In this document: positions 34,018 through 47,059 of the stretch, piece after piece
Layout of the letters: every line of letters starts with the position of its first letter
Position numbering within the stretch: the first letter of the stretch is position 1
Assembly: GCA_050084985.1 (NCBI GenBank)
Contig: JBITNC010000001.1
Location: forward strand, 310,001-374,000
Length of the DNA stretch: 64,000 nt
From: Nageia nagi
Taxonomy: Eukaryota; Pinophyta
Reading direction: 5' to 3'
The notes under the pieces: generated by a model
What the model was told of the DNA's origin: nothing
Databases searched by the model: none
The model's input: the letters and a program-made list of their open reading frames with translations, nothing else
Program-made: the position numbers and the translations under genes

Positions 34018-35919
34018 CTATAAAATAATATGTTCAAATGGTGTTGTTTGGTATATATGTAGATGATTATAATTAAACCTAACTAATTAAGTAATATGTA
34101 CAATCAACCTATTTAAAATATAGAAAATTATTATTGGAATAAACTTATGTATTCTAAGAAATAACTAAGTATAAAAAGTGTGTAATAATATAAAGTATTT
34201 AGAATGTAAATTAATAATAATAACACTTAGGCCATTGGATTAAATTCATAACCTATTATAAAGAGATCATCATGATAAATACTTATTGTTTTACTTGTAT
34301 GATTATTTGTATACTAAGATATACCTTATCATTAGGGTGTAACATTGGAAAGAAAGAATCAGTAGATGGATAGATCTTTAGATTAATTTAGATACTAATG
34401 GAATCATATATCCATTGGTTGTGTTAATGCTATGCTCCTGTGAGTTAGCCTTTTCTATCTAGATTCCTAGTAGAAAAGATAATGTAATAAGATTAATATA
34501 GCATATGTCGAAAGATGAATAACAAAATTCTCTTATGATAATAGATCCCAATCTTTATAGGTGGTATTGAAATATACCTTAGCCTTTTTAGTATTTGAGT
34601 GTGACTATTGAGATGAGAATTTGATAGTCTCATGTTACCTTACCTCCTTTTACATGTGAAAGAACCACCATGATGCATGGTTGCAAGAGAGCATTGATGT
34701 CAGAGTCCTTACACATAAAAAGAGAAACAACATGATAATAACATATAAGTTGGTTGGAATATAAATAATATGAGATATAGTAATAAAATATAATATATCA
34801 TAAATTAAGTAATATCATAATTAATTTATGATATTATATATAAAAATTAAGTATCAATAGATGCCCCTCTTTGTAAGTTTAAAGAAGTGAAATGTAATTA
34901 TGTTTGCAAAGGAAATAAAGGATTGAAAGGATATAAAAAAAATTATATCTATGCAGAGCTTGAAATCATCAATTTTTTGATGATGTATTTTGCCTTGTCT
35001 TTGCATTGATTATAGTAAGAGAAACTATGACAATCTAGTGCAATCAAATGCAAAGAACATGTGATGAGAGAATAAAAGAAAATCCAAAGAGGATACATAG
35101 ATTCATGATTAGAAAGAGTAAATATGAACTTAATATAATATGATATAATCATATCATCATGGAAATATTCAATTCCTATTCATAGAAACATGTCATCATA
35201 GAAGAATCTAATGCCCCATTCATAGGCCTATTATAAAATTCATATTCCTAATTCAAAATATATAACATTATTTTAAAAAATATGAAGGCATAATATCATA
35301 AGATAACATTTCATGATATAACATCATCATATGAGGTGTATTATCATGAGGTATTATACCCTATTCGTAGATACACATGAAAGGATATCATCATCACATA
35401 TTATGTCCTTGTAGACACCAAAAAATAACACTTTTTGAATAAAATGAGTTTAATGCATTGGTATGCTTGATTCATTAGTTTTGATTAATTCCTAATGTCT
35501 AATTTTCTAAAGTCAAAATATTCAAAAATGCCAAAGGAGCTAAATTGACTTAAATAAAGTGCAAAAGTGGGTATTTAGATATATTCACTTAAGTTATAAA
35601 AGGAGGTATGTAACTCAATGCAAATTAGAATTCCCTCTATTTCTCATTTATTGTTATTTCACACTTATAATTTCATGCTCCTAATTTGCTCCAAGATTAC
35701 TCAAGGGTTTGAAGGATAATTCAAGGTTTTGAAACAATTGAAGGATTTCCTATTACACCAAGCTCAAGATCTTCATGCTACACCTATTGTGGTAATAATC
35801 TTGTGGTGAATTTTATGTTACATTGCTTAGATGATTGTATATTCAAGGTTTTTGCAGGTTTGGAGATATTTCTAGCATGGAAAAGCTTGGATATATCAAG
35901 CCTTGTATCCTCCAATAAA
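34018..35919. other. AT-rich stretch without a recognised gene
   Basis: No coding sequence that I can support. AT-rich with ATCATCAT-rich sections near 35150-35400. Confidence 0.5.
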
Positions 35920-35924
35920 TGTAT

Positions 35925-36399
35925 TGAATAATTTAACCCTCTCTGGATTAACTTTTAATCTACCAAGATCTCAAGAAGGCACTTTCAACATCAACACAAT
36001 AGCACAATAACTAAAGTCAATCACATAAAGAACACAAGATATAAAGTGTTTCCTCTCTCCTTGGGAGTACGTCCACTAACTAAGATCTTCTTACTCTTAA
36101 GAACCTCTCTTATAAAATCTCTTCTCTCTCACACACTCTAAACCTATAGCAAAGCTTGCATTACAATTGTGTAACTAGAGAAGAGGAGGATTCTTCTCTT
36201 TTTATAATAAGAAATCCACTCTATAATTAATCCCTTTTCTATTTTTAATCTTTTACCTATTTTTAAATTCATACCTATTTTTAATACTTCTCCTATTTTT
36301 ATTCCCTTAATATTTTAAGGTATCTAATGATACTTTAAGTATTAAGTGAATTTACATTAAGGAGAAATATTACACAATATTACATTACAAATTCTAACA
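35925..36399 (-). repeat. Solo LTR of an unassigned retrotransposon
   Basis: A 475-bp block starts TGAATAATTTAACCC and ends AATTCTAACA. It is flanked by exact TGTAT repeats (35920-35924 and 36400-36404). On the minus strand it starts TGTTAGAATT and holds TTATTATAAAAAGAG, a TATA-like site. No coding sequence is attached, so it is most likely what remained after recombination between two LTRs. Confidence 0.65.
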
Positions 36400-38079
36400 T
36401 GTATGTGCATTTAGTGTATTTGTTAGGATAAATTCATAACAATTTACATTTCAACCATATAATCCTAAATTTGAATCCCTACATACATAAGTTCATGGTT
36501 TAAGTATATATTTAGTCTTATAAGTATCCTTGGATCTCATAGGTCCAAGGATATTTAAAGAATTTTTACTTTCATAGGCTTTAAGCTTTCATTGTGTTTG
36601 AAGCAATAAATTTCATATTTGTCCATCAATACATGCAAAGATCCACCTAGATTTCTAAATTACACCTTTCAAACCATCAAAAAAGCATTTAGGCATAAAC
36701 ATCTTGCACAATAGGCATTTCCTATTTCATTGTATTCATTGATTGGAGGCTATGGGGCTCACATTTCCATTTGGAGTGTGGTAACTCACTCCAATCTCAT
36801 TGGATGCCTCCTATCATTATTAGATGCATTTAGGTATCTTTGCTATTATATTCAAATCTTGAAAGCTAACTTGAAGTTTTACACATACCTTCAACACAAT
36901 ATTTCATCATTCTAATTGAGAAAGGCATATGTTATGTACATTTGAAATTTGTGTGTGTTTCTAACTCATAGCATTGGTGCATAATCCCATTCTCATATTC
37001 CAATCCAAAAAGCATTGACATGAGGTACTATGCCACATTCTTAGAATATGATGGTTAATTCATAACCCAACCAATAAAGGTACAAGGATAAGTGATGGTC
37101 AATTCCCCCACTAACAAAGAGATAAAGCATAGTAAAGATAAATAGTACTTTATGCTACCAAAAGTATCAAAATGATTCATCACAATGGAGTTACTATTGT
37201 GAGTACCATTTTCCCTAGTTGCCATTGGGAAGGATAGAAAAGATAAGCGATGGTTAGTTCCTCAATTGGAAAAGGGTTATAAAGCATTATATAAATGAAC
37301 ATAAAGTGTGTGTGTATGTGTGATCATAATGAATATGTAAATATGGAGGGAATATGATCATAAAGAGTGTGTGAATATAGAGAACATGTGAACATATAAA
37401 ATATATTATTATAAATAACATGTGAACATATAGAACATAAAGAACATGTGATCATAAAAGACTTCATAGAATGTATGATATATGAACATATCATATTCAT
37501 GAATAATAAAAAATATGATAGAGAACAATGAGAATATAGAACATCATAGCCCCTAAGATAGATAATAAATGACCATCTAACCCTAGCATTGATGTTGGGA
37601 TGTTCCTGAACTAAACCATTTGAACTTATTAAATTAAATAATTAAGATTTTCTAAATCTCCATTTATGATATTTTTCAATTTTTTCCCCCAATCCCAAGT
37701 GTTGATATTGACATACTATACATTTTGACCCTCAAATTTATATCAATTGATCCTTTGATTCTTATTGACCTTTTTGAACTAAAGATATGAGACTAAGACT
37801 TAATTTGAGACCAAAACTGATTATGAACCTAAGCGAATTTCCAATCAATCTTTGACTAATTTTGATTTACCAAATTCTAAACTAAAACTTATTCATTTAA
37901 TCAACTTGATTTCCCTTAAGTTAAAAATATTATTCTCCCATTCCATGATAACTTTTTAAGTTAATCATGAACAAAAGCATATAGCTATGTCATATCATAG
38001 TTAATGACCATAAAGCATCATCATATTAATGAGAATAAAATATAGTATGAATTTAATATTGATCAAATATAACATAAAT

Positions 38080-38375
38080 AGAAATGGACAAAAAAGAGAG
38101 AGAACGGAATAGAGTATAACAATGATAGGAGGATATAAAAATGAAAAGAATTGAAAGGATGAAGATGATAAATTTATAGAGAAATATAGAAAAATGGATA
38201 GAATGGATTGAAGTATAAGAAAGGATTGAGAGGATATAAAAGATATAAAAAAGAATTGAAACATAAAAAGGATTGAAAGAATAGAAGGATATAAGTATCG
38301 AGTAGAAGAATATGATAATATAACGATAAAAATATAAAATGATAAAAATGATTGAAAAGATAAAAAAGGATACAA
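38080..38375 (+). repeat. Purine-rich low-complexity tract
   Basis: The plus strand is almost only A, G and T with very few C. It is built from loose variants of AAAGGATTGAAAGAATA and GGATATAAAA. This explains the long phenylalanine-, isoleucine- and serine-rich open stretches on the other strand. Confidence 0.7.
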
Positions 38376-39269
38376 AGGGTAGTACATCAAAAGAATTATA
38401 AAATATCATAACTATTTTAAAAATATATGTGCATACTTGATTTTGATTAACCTTAATTCTTTATACTAAAAACTTGCACTATTGATGTTATTGCAATTTT
38501 TTGACAATTATGCATATGTCCTTGAAATAACTTAAAATAATAAGAAAATATGATAAATAATGACCAAGCAATATTAATGCACTTGAGAGGATGTTTATTT
38601 TGAAATTTTCCCTTCTGATTTCCTCCTTTCATGATTTTGACCCTCTTGGTTCATAACTAGCAAATTCTTGCAAACCTATCTTTTCATGAAACTACCAACT
38701 TGCAATAAGCATAACATTTGCTATATATATCATATTAGCTTGATTATTTTTGTATTAGAAATATTAAATTTCATAATTTAATTATAAATATCAAACATGA
38801 TCATATTTTGATAAAAAAATGATTGATTTAATGGCAAAAATAGACCTATTACACAGTTTCTAGAACTTGAAAACTTTAAATGACTAACTTTTGAATTGTG
38901 AGGAATTTTAAGGTCATTCTTTTTTTGAACTTTCATAATTTTTTTAGGGATATAAAATATAAAATTATATTTGAATTTATGATAAGTCTCCAATCTTCAA
39001 CGCTAGGTTATTTCATACAAATATTCTAAAATTCATTATACAATTAACAAGTCTAACATACTAACTTGATCCTAAGATGACTAAACTATGCCCATTTTTG
39101 AACTAATTTTTGAACTAAAACTCTGATTTCTTAGAACTAATAACATTTTTAATACTCTTAAATTTTTTTTCACAAACTTGAAAACTTGACAAAAAGACTT
39201 ATAAAAGGACAAAGTGATGAAAAAGACTTGAACATAAAGGGCTAAACATGAAGGATTGATCATAATTAA

Positions 39270-39420
39270 GGACATAAAGGCATTATGGTTAATTATGCCT
39301 CCAATCAACAAAGGCAAAAAAGAACATAAATGATGGTTAATTACGCCCCCAACCAACAAAAGAAAAAGAACATAAGTGATGATTAATGATGCCCCCAACT
39401 GACAAGGGGATTATATAAAA
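39270..39420. repeat. ~46-bp tandem repeat, three units
   Basis: GGTTAATTATGCCTCCAATC, GGTTAATTACGCCCCCAACC and GATTAATGATGCCCCCAACT start at about 39289, 39334 and 39381. They are separated by CAACAAAAGAAAAAGAACATAA-like spacers. Confidence 0.7.
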
Positions 39421-41417
39421 TGCATGATGCAATCTAATTTACATGAAAATGCAATTCTAACATATATGAGATGTATGTCTAACTTGTATGATATACAATA
39501 GAAAGATAAGTATCATTCATAATTAGGTCCCTAATCATCATCAAGAAAATTTATGAGACTTCTATTTTTTGAGGATCCAATCATTTGAGTTAGTCATGTG
39601 TTAACCCTATTGTGATTTTAGTCTCATGTTCAATTCCCACTACAAGACATACATGTTATGTATTGACCCACTACTATTGTCCCATAGACCGTTGTTGGTC
39701 TCCCATGGACATTAATATACTTTCTTTCTATCTTTTCTATCATTTTTTAAACCATGTCATTTGTATTGTTTGCATGTGTGTCTAGTCAAATTCCATTTAG
39801 AATTTGTGTTGCAACTCAAATACATAGACCTAAGGTATTTCAATAGGCAGAAGAAGACAATATTATAACCACTTTGGTAACTAATCATGCTTATTTATCC
39901 AAAGCTATGTTTACAGAAGCAGAGTTTACATAAGCAACCCTACAAATTGATGTGAGTAATAGACAAAGCTTATCATTTACATGAAGAAGTAGAGATACAT
40001 ATGTTGCCAAGGTATTTTATGTCTTCATTTCTTATAAAAATAAGAGAAAAATATAATACAAAAGTCTCAAGAAGAGAACCTCTAAGGATTTGAAGCTCAT
40101 GCATTCATCATAGTTGTTCAAAGATCGAGAATAAAGTGTAGATGAGAGAGAATATTAAGACTAACCCTTCCAAAAAATCAACAACTCTTAAACTTTATTG
40201 TTGAGTGTTTGATTTAGAACTATATAAGATGAACCCATACAAAATAGTTTAACTAGCAAACCATCTCACACTTGATATAGCCATGAAATTTCGTTACCTT
40301 GTAATTGAAGATGAAACAACTTAGATCAAGAATAGAGAGTTTGGGTCAAAAGTGGCCTAGCTAAAATTATAGATGGATCAACTCTAGCAAAAAAATAAAA
40401 TTCTTAAGAAATAAGTTATAAAAGTATCAACTAAGGAGCAATATGAGTAAGGCCCTTTCAATCCTGTATAATCAATTAAAAGAAAAAGAAGAATAAAGAA
40501 TATAACGTAAAGTTGAGTGCCAAAAACATGGTCTTTAATAAAGCAACATTCATGTTATAAGAAACTCATTTGTGTTGTGGAAAAACATGTTGCACTTTTA
40601 ATATCATGTTAAATCCTCATTACAAATATACAATCATTACTTGAAATATTTAAAATATTTTTCATTTATATATATCATGAATTTTTTTATAACAAATGAA
40701 TTTAGGGTATATGCTTAAGAGGCAAACCAAATTTACATGAATTATATAATAAAATGGATCTTTGAAAGCTTTACAGAGTAGACTTTTCACTTCTATCACT
40801 AAAGAATTTCAATAACCAAATTTTGATAATTATTTTTAGTAGTTAAATATACAAAAAATGGTCTAATTCCACACGAAAAATTATTGGTATATTTATCCAT
40901 ATATAGTGCAAAATCTGCATCAATCGATAAAGAGATTTCTACATAGAAGTTGGGCCTAAATGGTCGATGCAAACATAAGCACAAGAATATAGAATGATTC
41001 CAAACAAAGCCTTTGCACAAAATGATAGAGAGCAAAGTACAATTAAGAATTGCTCTCCTCTCTTCATACCAAAAGTTATTTGTAAGCCCTTCTCTAATAT
41101 TTATTATTTGTTGAGTATTTTGTGCTTTCTTTAAATATTTTTTCTTTCATCTTTGTGATTATTGCACCTCCTTCTCCAGCTCTATACTCTACAATTGTAC
41201 AAGATTCCTGAAAAATAGTTTAATACCATGACTCTAGTATTAAAAAGCAAGGGGTTTTCACAAATACACCGATCAATATACGTAAGCAGTTACATTCACT
41301 TAACAATATGATGTCAGCAATCAACAACATTGTCTATTTGTACAAATATTCAATAAAAGCACTTTTTGAAAAAATGAATTGAAACATGGTTTTCATTAGA
41401 TCTTGCATTACTTTGCA

Positions 41418-44068
41418 TCACCAATAATCTCCACAAGAACATTCTCCATGTTTAAAATGATGGAATCGGTTCGCATCCCTCACAACAATGTCCCTTGTAA
41501 CAATCTTGGAGATAAACTTGGTTACAGTATGGCAGTCATCGCATACTCGAAGGTTCTTCACAACTCTAATAACAGTTCCAGGACTAGTCTTTAACAACCC
41601 AAATGCAATTGCCAACTTTTCGCTATGTTGGCAGAGAAGCAATTCTTTATCGTCAGCCTCCACATCACGCAACACATGTATTGTATGTGGAATATAACCC
41701 GCTGCCTTCATCTCACTCGACAATTTCTCCAATTTTCCATAGATCTCGTCTGTTTGTGGGTGTGATCTGTCTCCTACAAGAAAAGCATGTACCCTTTTGT
41801 CAACTTCAATCCAACTACATCCAGGTGTCTTCTTGATTCCTCTATCTTTCATCAATGTCCTTACTCTTCGAACATCAGCCCAGCTGCCCACTTCAGCATA
41901 AATATTTGAAAGAAGAGCATAAGATGGAGTATATTTAGGCTCCAACAAAAAAAGGATTGTTGCCACAAATTTCCCTATTCCTACATTCTTATGTGATCTA
42001 CAAGCACCAAGCAAACACATCCACACACCCAATTCAGTTTTTATGGGCATCTTGACAGTGAAATTCAAAGCTTCCTCAAGATAGCCTGCACGACCAAGAA
42101 GGTCAGCAATGCCTGTATAATGATTAATCCCAGGAATAATGCAATAAGAGTCAGTAATGTTATTAAAGTATTTACAGCCCTCATCCACTAGACCTGCATG
42201 GCTGCATGCAAGTAGAACACATACAAAGGTTATGCTGTCAGGGTTGGTTCCCGAGTGCTTCATCAGATCAAAGAGTTCTAGAGCATCCTTGCTGTAACCA
42301 TGAATTGCATATCCCCCAATCATTGCAGTCCATGAAACTGTGTCTGCATCATGCATCTTGTCAAACAATTCCCGTGCCTTGTGTATTCTTCCACATTTTG
42401 CATACATGTCTATCAGGGCATTCATAACCACAATATTCGATGAAAAACCATTTTCAACAACTATTTGATGGATGTCCGTACCTTCTTCCAGAGCTCCCAT
42501 GGTGGCACATATTGGAAGAATGCTGGCAAGGGTTACAGAGTCTGGCTTTACTCCTGACATTCGCATTCGCTTAAAAGTGTCCAGGGCCTTCTCAGTAAAC
42601 CCATTTTGTGCATATCCTGCGATCATTGCAGTCCATGAAACTGTGTTTCCATAATGCATCTTGTCAAACAATTCCCGGGCCTTGTGTATTCTTCCACATT
42701 TTGCATACATGGCTATCAGGGCACTCACAACCACAACATTGGATGAAAAACCATTTTCAACTACTCTTTGATGGATGTCCATGCCTTCTTCTAGAGCTCC
42801 CATGGTGGCACATGCTGGAAGAATGCTGGCAAATGTTGCAGAGTCTGGCTTTAATCCTGACAACTGCATTTGCTTAAAAGTCTCCAGGGCTTTCTCAGAA
42901 AACCCATTTTGTGCATGTCCTGCGATCATTGCAGTCCATGAAACTGTATTTGCATAATGCATCTTGTCAAACAATTCCTGGGCCTTGTGTAGTCTTCCAC
43001 ACTTTGCATACATGTCTATCAGGCATTCACAACCACAACATTGGATGACAAACCATTTTCAACTACTCTTTGATGGATGTCTATGCCTTCTTCTATAGCT
43101 CCCATGGTAGCACATGCTGGAAGAATGCCGGCAAAGGTTGCAGAATCCGGCTTTACACCTAACAATTGCATTTCTTTAAAAGTCTCCAGGGCCTTCTCAG
43201 AAAACCCGTTTTGTGCATATCCTGCGATCATTGCATTCCATGAGACTGCATTTCGATGAGGCATTTTGTCAAACAAATCACGGCCCGTTTCAACGGATCC
43301 ATTTTGTGCGTATCCTGCGATCATGGCAGTCCATGAAACTGTATCTGCATCATGCATCTTGTCAAACAATTCGCGCGCCTTCTCTACGCTTCCACATTTT
43401 GTATATATGTCTACCAGGGCATTCACAACCACAACATCCGACAGAAATCCGGTTTTAAACAGTCTTTGATGTATGTATAAACCCTGTTGCAAATCTCCCA
43501 GTTTGGTGCATGCTTTGAGGACGGTGGGAAAGGTGAATTGATCTGGTTGGACTAATGCTGCTGTTTGTTGCATTTGGTGAAAGAGTGTCAATGACTGTTG
43601 AGGAAAGCCATGTCTTTGGTATCCTGAAATTATCATATTCCATGAGAAGATTTCTCGTTCACTCATGTAGTCGAAAACCTCGCGGGCATCCGCCAAACTT
43701 CCACAATTGACATACATGTAGATAAGTCTGTTTTGCAGAAACTTGTGCGTGGACGGGTTAAGTTTCAGTCGGATGCGATTGATGAGTGAATGAAGGAGGT
43801 TGGCCTCTGGAAGGGCATTGTGGGTGATGCAGGTCTGCAGGAGTTGAAGACATGTTGAAGAGCATTGAGAGGAGTGCGTATCTGAATTTGTAGTACGCAA
43901 AATGTGCATTGCGTCCTTCAACCGCACATATCGACAGAGTTGAGTGAGAGTGATATTGATATCATTTTGGTGGGTAAGTGATGAGATTGTATTACTGTGA
44001 AAACGCGAGCAACCAAAAACCATCGCCTTCAAAAGTGAAGGAGATGGAGGTGGTGTTATGGGCATCAT
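41418..44068 (-). pseudogene. DYW-type pentatricopeptide repeat protein gene with a one-base deletion
   Basis: Two adjoining minus frames, 44068-43019 (349 codons) and 43013-41418 (531 codons), make one PPR protein of the PLS class. One missing base near 43022 (GCCTGA where sister repeats have GCCCTGA) separates them. With that base the gene would have 884 codons including the stop. The N-terminus (MMPITPPPSPSLLKAMVFGC) is rich in Ser and Arg and could be an organelle transit peptide. Then come P, L and S motifs with VSWTAMIAGYAQNGF and MYAKCGRIHKARELFDKM, an E/E+ region, and a complete DYW domain with CQHSEKLA, VCDDCHTVTKF and a C-terminal CSCGDYW. Such proteins act in C-to-U RNA editing in chloroplasts or mitochondria, and the DYW domain carries the deaminase motif HxE...CxxC. 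No intron, as usual for the family. It is either a pseudogene allele or a base was missed in sequencing. Confidence 0.9.
42480..43400 (-). repeat. 303-bp internal repeats in the PPR gene
   Basis: CCCATGGTGGCACAT recurs at 42496, 42799 and (with one change) 43101, giving a period of 303 bp. This equals 101 codons, or one P-L-S triplet. The copies are nearly identical at DNA level, for example around TGCGATCATTGCAGTCCATG, so this block was expanded by recent in-frame duplication. Confidence 0.85.
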
Positions 44069-45300
44069 TCTACCATCTATGGTTCCGATTGCAGAGGATT
44101 TCTTTTACGAAATGAAGTGAGGATTTTGGAGTGAGGCTTAATGAGCACCGTGACCGTGGCGGAGGGTCGCAACATGGACCAGCTTGCAAATCACAAGACC
44201 GGCGGTGATAAAATAATGATGACTCAAATGGCTAGTAAGCGAATTTGTCCTTCAGCAGAATTTGTCATTGATAAAAAGCATTTATGTTGATAATAATTAA
44301 AACGCATTTAACAGTATAAGGGATATATATCTTTTCTATTAAGATAATGGATGATTAGAATATAAGTTATAATACATGTATTTTATATGAGGAAAACCCT
44401 AAAAGTTTTAGATTAATAACTTTTAAGTTTTTCAAAATAATATTTTAAAAATTATTAAAATGTTAGAGAAAATAAAGTATAAATTAAGAAATGTATTGAA
44501 TTTGTACAATTACTTCTTTAGCAATTATCAAAATTTTATCTTTCTCAAATAAAATAAAATTTTATTTAAAAAAAAGAGATTAATCATTTATTTATATGAT
44601 GGTAAGGAATCTAATTATACATGTATGTATTATTTTCTAATTAAATATTCATAATTTAGAATTTAATGTTATTTATTCATAATACATCTAGGGTCAACAT
44701 ATGGCTTGAACAAATTACATGTAGTAAAATCTAGCATAAATACCTCAAAACAACCTAAAATAAATAAAACCTAGAATTTCAAATCGATTTAAATGCAAAT
44801 ACAGTAAAATAATTACAATTTCCATCTAAATACTTATTTTAAAATAAATTATGAATAATTAACCACATATCTATATGATCGTGGACTCTATTAAAAATTT
44901 AGAGAGATAATCACACACAATAATTCTAAACATAGATTAAATAATAAAAAAATTGAGCAATTGAAATTATCAAAACAAAGAATTCAAAATATACATGCAT
45001 ACCAACAATGATAAATTTCCATACATATTGTGATCTACTAATTAAAATATACAATCATTTAGATCTCTTCCTTTGAATTGTAGAAAAAAAGGAGTAGGGA
45101 AGATGTAAAAGTTTACTGAGAGGATTACAATTATATACCTTAGAGTAATTGGGCATAATCTCCTTGCTCACCTTGAGGCAATAAGTGACCTTCAATCTTT
45201 ATTTTTAGTGTCATTGGGAAACCTTATTTTTATTTTATTTTTTAAAGATGATTTTCCATTGCTTAATGGTATGGAGCGTTGAGGTCCATTTTAACTAGAG
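44069..45300. other. Upstream flank of the PPR gene and AT-rich intergenic DNA
   Basis: The first ~150 bases upstream of the PPR start are markedly more GC-rich (for example GACCGTGGCGGAGGGTCGCA) than the rest and probably hold the promoter and 5' leader. I see no clear TATA box. From about 44250 on the sequence is AT-rich without genes. Confidence 0.4.
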
Positions 45301-45849
45301 TTCACCTCCACAAGGATTAAGGAGTGTAGTATAATTTCCATGCTACAATTTTGGCTTACAAATACCTAATCTTCCTTTGAAGCAAATTACCTAATAATCA
45401 TCCAAGGTATGATTTTGTATAAGTAAACACTATTTATTTTTTTGATAATGGGTAAATTATATTATAAAAAAATAATGGGTTTTAACAGGGTCCCAAAATC
45501 GATCAAGAGGGTGGTTTCATAAGATTAACAAGTAATCAGTGAAACCTACTACCCAACTATATCTTATGGTAGTAAACATAATTAGCCAAACAAATATGGT
45601 ACTAAACCACTAACAAACTAAATTCAGATGCTACTTATCTATAACATGTTGGTAGCCAAAATGTAGCCTACTCTATCAAATTTTATTGCTAGAATAAGAT
45701 CTTTAATTTGTTACAACTATAGCCAAGTTGCATATGAGTTATAATTATGTTGCAACCCAATTGCATTTTTATCTTCTGAATATTTTTAATCTAAAAAATC
45801 TTTTCTCATCCCAACGGTAGATTGAGTACTAGTGGCATGATCTAGAGTG

Positions 45850-47000
45850 AGTTGATTATCATTTGCAATATCCTTCTTTGCCATTTTATCTCTAACTTCA
45901 TTTTGGGATGGACGACCTTTGTGAAATTGAACTACACTAGGAGTTTTCCTACAGTTCATCATTTGCCTTGTGGCATTTCATCCTTGTCAGCTATATTTTC
46001 CTGTTGCATTTTTGTAACTTAATTGTCCTTATTTCGATCTCTTTTCCTTTGTTTAGTCATTTTTTTTCATATTTCTTATCCATCACTTCTTCCACTTCCA
46101 TGGCTCATCATCTAAAGGGTCCAATCTCAAACTAGACTCATTGAGTGTCGAATAAGGGTTCTTAGTTACCAAGCTCTTTTGTTGACTATATTATTTTTGT
46201 TGTGATTATAGAGGGTTTTTATTACGACCTTATTACTTTCTTATCATTATATCATTCGACTATTTTCCAATGCCCTTGTTCATTTTTTCTATTCTTCTTC
46301 TTTTATAGATATTCTTTCACATAATGATCAAATTGCTTACAGATCTCATATATGATTGATAAGTTTTCATAAATAATCTCTTATTCCCATGTACCACTAT
46401 TTTATTTCTCAATAAGCATTGTACTCTTTAGGTCCTTAGTAATATAAAGATTCACATAGAATCTTGCTTACATCATTCACCATTGCAACCTTATCACTTT
46501 CTCAAGTGAAACAAGCAAACCATTTCCTTTGATAATTCCTACAAGGATATTAGCATTCCAATATCCCATTGGGATATTTGTGAGTGAAACATAGGTGGGG
46601 ATTATATAAATTTTTTTCTTCTCTGCTAGAAAGCCTTTATACCACTATTTCATAACCATGCCCTTTTTGCCAAGGAACAAAGACCCTAAGTCTAGAACTT
46701 TTTACATGTCTTTCTCACTTTTGAATTTAAAAAGTAAAAAATCCTTTGAAGTAGCCATGAAATCCACATTATCTCTTATGCACCATCTCTCGATCATCCA
46801 TATCTTAATCATATCCAAACTAGGTCTTATTTCAATAAATCACCCAACCAAAGTGAACTTCTATCGATCTTCTTCTTGAGTAACGATACTTTTAGGGACT
46901 TTTATTCGAATTTTATTTTTAGTAATAGTGGGCTCTAGATCAATCTCTATTTCCTCTCTAATCTTTGGCTATTATCGAGTAGTAACATTTATCTATTCCT
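45850..47000 (-). pseudogene. LINE ORF1 relic (DUF4283-like)
   Basis: The minus strand from about 46880 reads, across shifts, ISWLLQRIFYF-like, LGSLFLGKKG-like and NPHLCFTHKYPNGILEC. In another frame it reads PTYVSLTNIPMGYWNANILV and GIIKGNGLLVSLEKVIRLQ, then ARFYVNLYITKDLKSTML and IYEICKQFDHYVKEYL. This is the W-P-x-YW, ARF-V and C-x-QFGH order of plant LINE ORF1 proteins, badly decayed. The area 45300-45850 may be its tail. Confidence 0.5.
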
Positions 47001-47059
47001 TCAAAGGTTTAGGGTTTGGTATCCACCTTTTCATGTTCATCATGTTACAAATATTATTC

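Larger units (their letters stand above)
36405..41417. other. Intergenic, tandem-repeat-rich stretch without a recognised gene
   Basis: I found no gene here. Local structure: GAACATGTGAACATA-type repeats at about 37290-37520, a purine-rich tract at about 38080-38375, and copies of a unit of about 46 bp at 39270-39420 with looser relatives near 37060-37260. Open stretches on the minus strand at 38001-38409 are side effects of the purine tract. Confidence 0.5.

Noticed and set aside
38001-38409. Two overlapping minus-strand open stretches of 118-129 codons rich in Phe, Ile and Ser
   Set aside because: They are the complement of a purine-rich low-complexity tract. No domain or conserved pattern.
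39780-40250. Possible Copia-type fragment (TEAEFT-like reading)
   Set aside because: Only a few residues fit and no further Copia motif is found around it.
41403-43469. Many plus-strand open stretches across the PPR gene
   Set aside because: They are antisense shadows of the repeated PPR coding sequence. Their similarity to each other follows from the 303-bp repeats.
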